A stretch of 21,365 bases of DNA, from contig MU646339.1 in NCBI GenBank assembly GCA_026770585.1, positions 1,113,956 to 1,135,320 on the forward strand. The letters run 5' to 3'. Within the stretch, counting starts at the first letter, position 1; every line of letters starts with the position of its first letter. Position numbers and translations under genes: made by a program. The DNA comes from Baffinella frigidus (taxonomy: Eukaryota > Cryptophyceae > Cryptomonadales > Baffinellaceae). Below are positions 20,917 to 21,365 of the stretch, piece by piece. Below the pieces are notes generated by a model, which did not search any database, was not told the origin of the DNA, and worked only from the letters and a program-made list of their open reading frames with translations.

Positions 20917-21246
20917 CTGAACACTAAACCATAAACCCTGAACCCTAAACCCTGAACCATGAACCCTAAATCCTGAACCATGAACCCTGAAACCTCAACC
21001 CTGAAACCCAAAGTCTAAAGCCTAAAGCCTAAAGCCTGAACCCTAAACCCTGAACCCTACACCCTAAACCCCGAACCCTAAACTCTAAATCCTGAATCCT
21101 AAACCCTAAAACCTAAACCCTAAACCATGAACCCTGAACCCTGAACCCTAAACCCTGAACCCTGTACCCTGAACCCTGAACCCTGAACCCTGAACCCTGA
21201 ACCTTGAACCCTCAACTGTAAACCCTAAACCCTAAACCTAAACCAG

Positions 21247-21279
21247 GAACTTGCTCGACGTTGGAATGGCGCCGGGCAA
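21247..21279 (+). CDS. Possible small exon or fragment
   Basis: 33 bp of non-repeat sequence between acceptor AACCAG and donor GTAAAC, surrounded by heptamer arrays. Reads ELARRWNGAGQ or NLLDVGMAPGK depending on phase. Phase cannot be fixed. Confidence 0.35.
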
Positions 21280-21281
21280 GT

Positions 21282-21365
21282 AAACCCCAAACCCCAAACC
21301 CCAAACCCCAAACCCCAAACCCCAAACCCCAAACCCCAAACCCCAAACCCCAAACCCCAAACCCC
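21282..21365. repeat. Pure CCCCAAA array
   Basis: About 12 perfect CCCCAAA heptamers running off the window. Confidence 0.9.

Larger units (their letters stand above)
20620..21246. repeat. CCCTAAA/CCCTGAA arrays
   Basis: Long mixed heptamer arrays: CCCTAAA and CCCCAAA to 20880, then CCCTGAA/CCCTAAA alternating (about 20920-21240). C-rich on the coding strand. Confidence 0.9.

Overview
This window looks like nuclear DNA of a photosynthetic eukaryote, probably a green alga or related alga. The evidence is spliceosomal GT-AG introns, GC-rich third codon positions in the exons, a plant/algal plastid-type protein family (DUF1995), and huge amounts of plant-type telomere-like heptamers (CCCTAAA / TTTAGGG and variants) inside introns. 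A repeat-rich prasinophyte is my best guess, but nothing here fixes the species. There are no prokaryotic operons, rRNA, tRNA or CRISPR arrays that I can see.

Region 1 (1-11473, + strand): a single gene, split into at least 12 short exons (49-117 bp), spells a DUF1995-domain protein. The exons at 157-216 (near-identical copy 472-531), 1134-1232, 2327-2392, 3165-3242, 3607-3655, 4526-4611, 5687-5749, 7173-7278, 7815-7876, 9055-9108, 10438-10515 and 11357-11473 join without a phase break into 305 codons plus TGA. The start codon and any transit peptide lie left of the window. Coding sequence is only about 8% of this stretch. The introns consist of locally homogenised heptamer arrays, microsatellites, small inverted-repeat elements and dozens of broken copies of the neighbouring exons.

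The main observation concerns those broken copies. Fragments carrying the acceptor and the 5' part of an exon always lie upstream of the intact exon, and fragments carrying the 3' part and the donor always lie downstream. Repeated tandem duplication across splice junctions gives exactly this polarity, with surplus junctions absorbed into the introns. Three inverted fragments break the simple rule. The second gene shows the same architecture.

Region 2 (11474-13350): intergenic DNA occupied by a cluster of seven palindromic MITE-like elements (family A) and two copies of another (family B), one nested inside a family A copy; a third B copy is at 17309-17477.

Region 3 (13350-19288): a TTCAGGG/TTTAGGG array, a short GC-rich minus-strand coding segment of unknown function (14333-14535), several palindromes and inverted-repeat elements, dispersed repeat modules shared with region 2, a second TTTAGGG array at 18062-18240, and long stretches with no convincing gene.

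Region 4 (19289-21365, + strand): part of a second, unrecognised gene with two strong GC-rich exons (19289-19491, 19595-20145), a well-supported short exon (20561-20616), tentative further exons (20883-20916, 21247-21279), and introns again made of CCCTAAA/CCCCAAA repeats. It runs off the right end.
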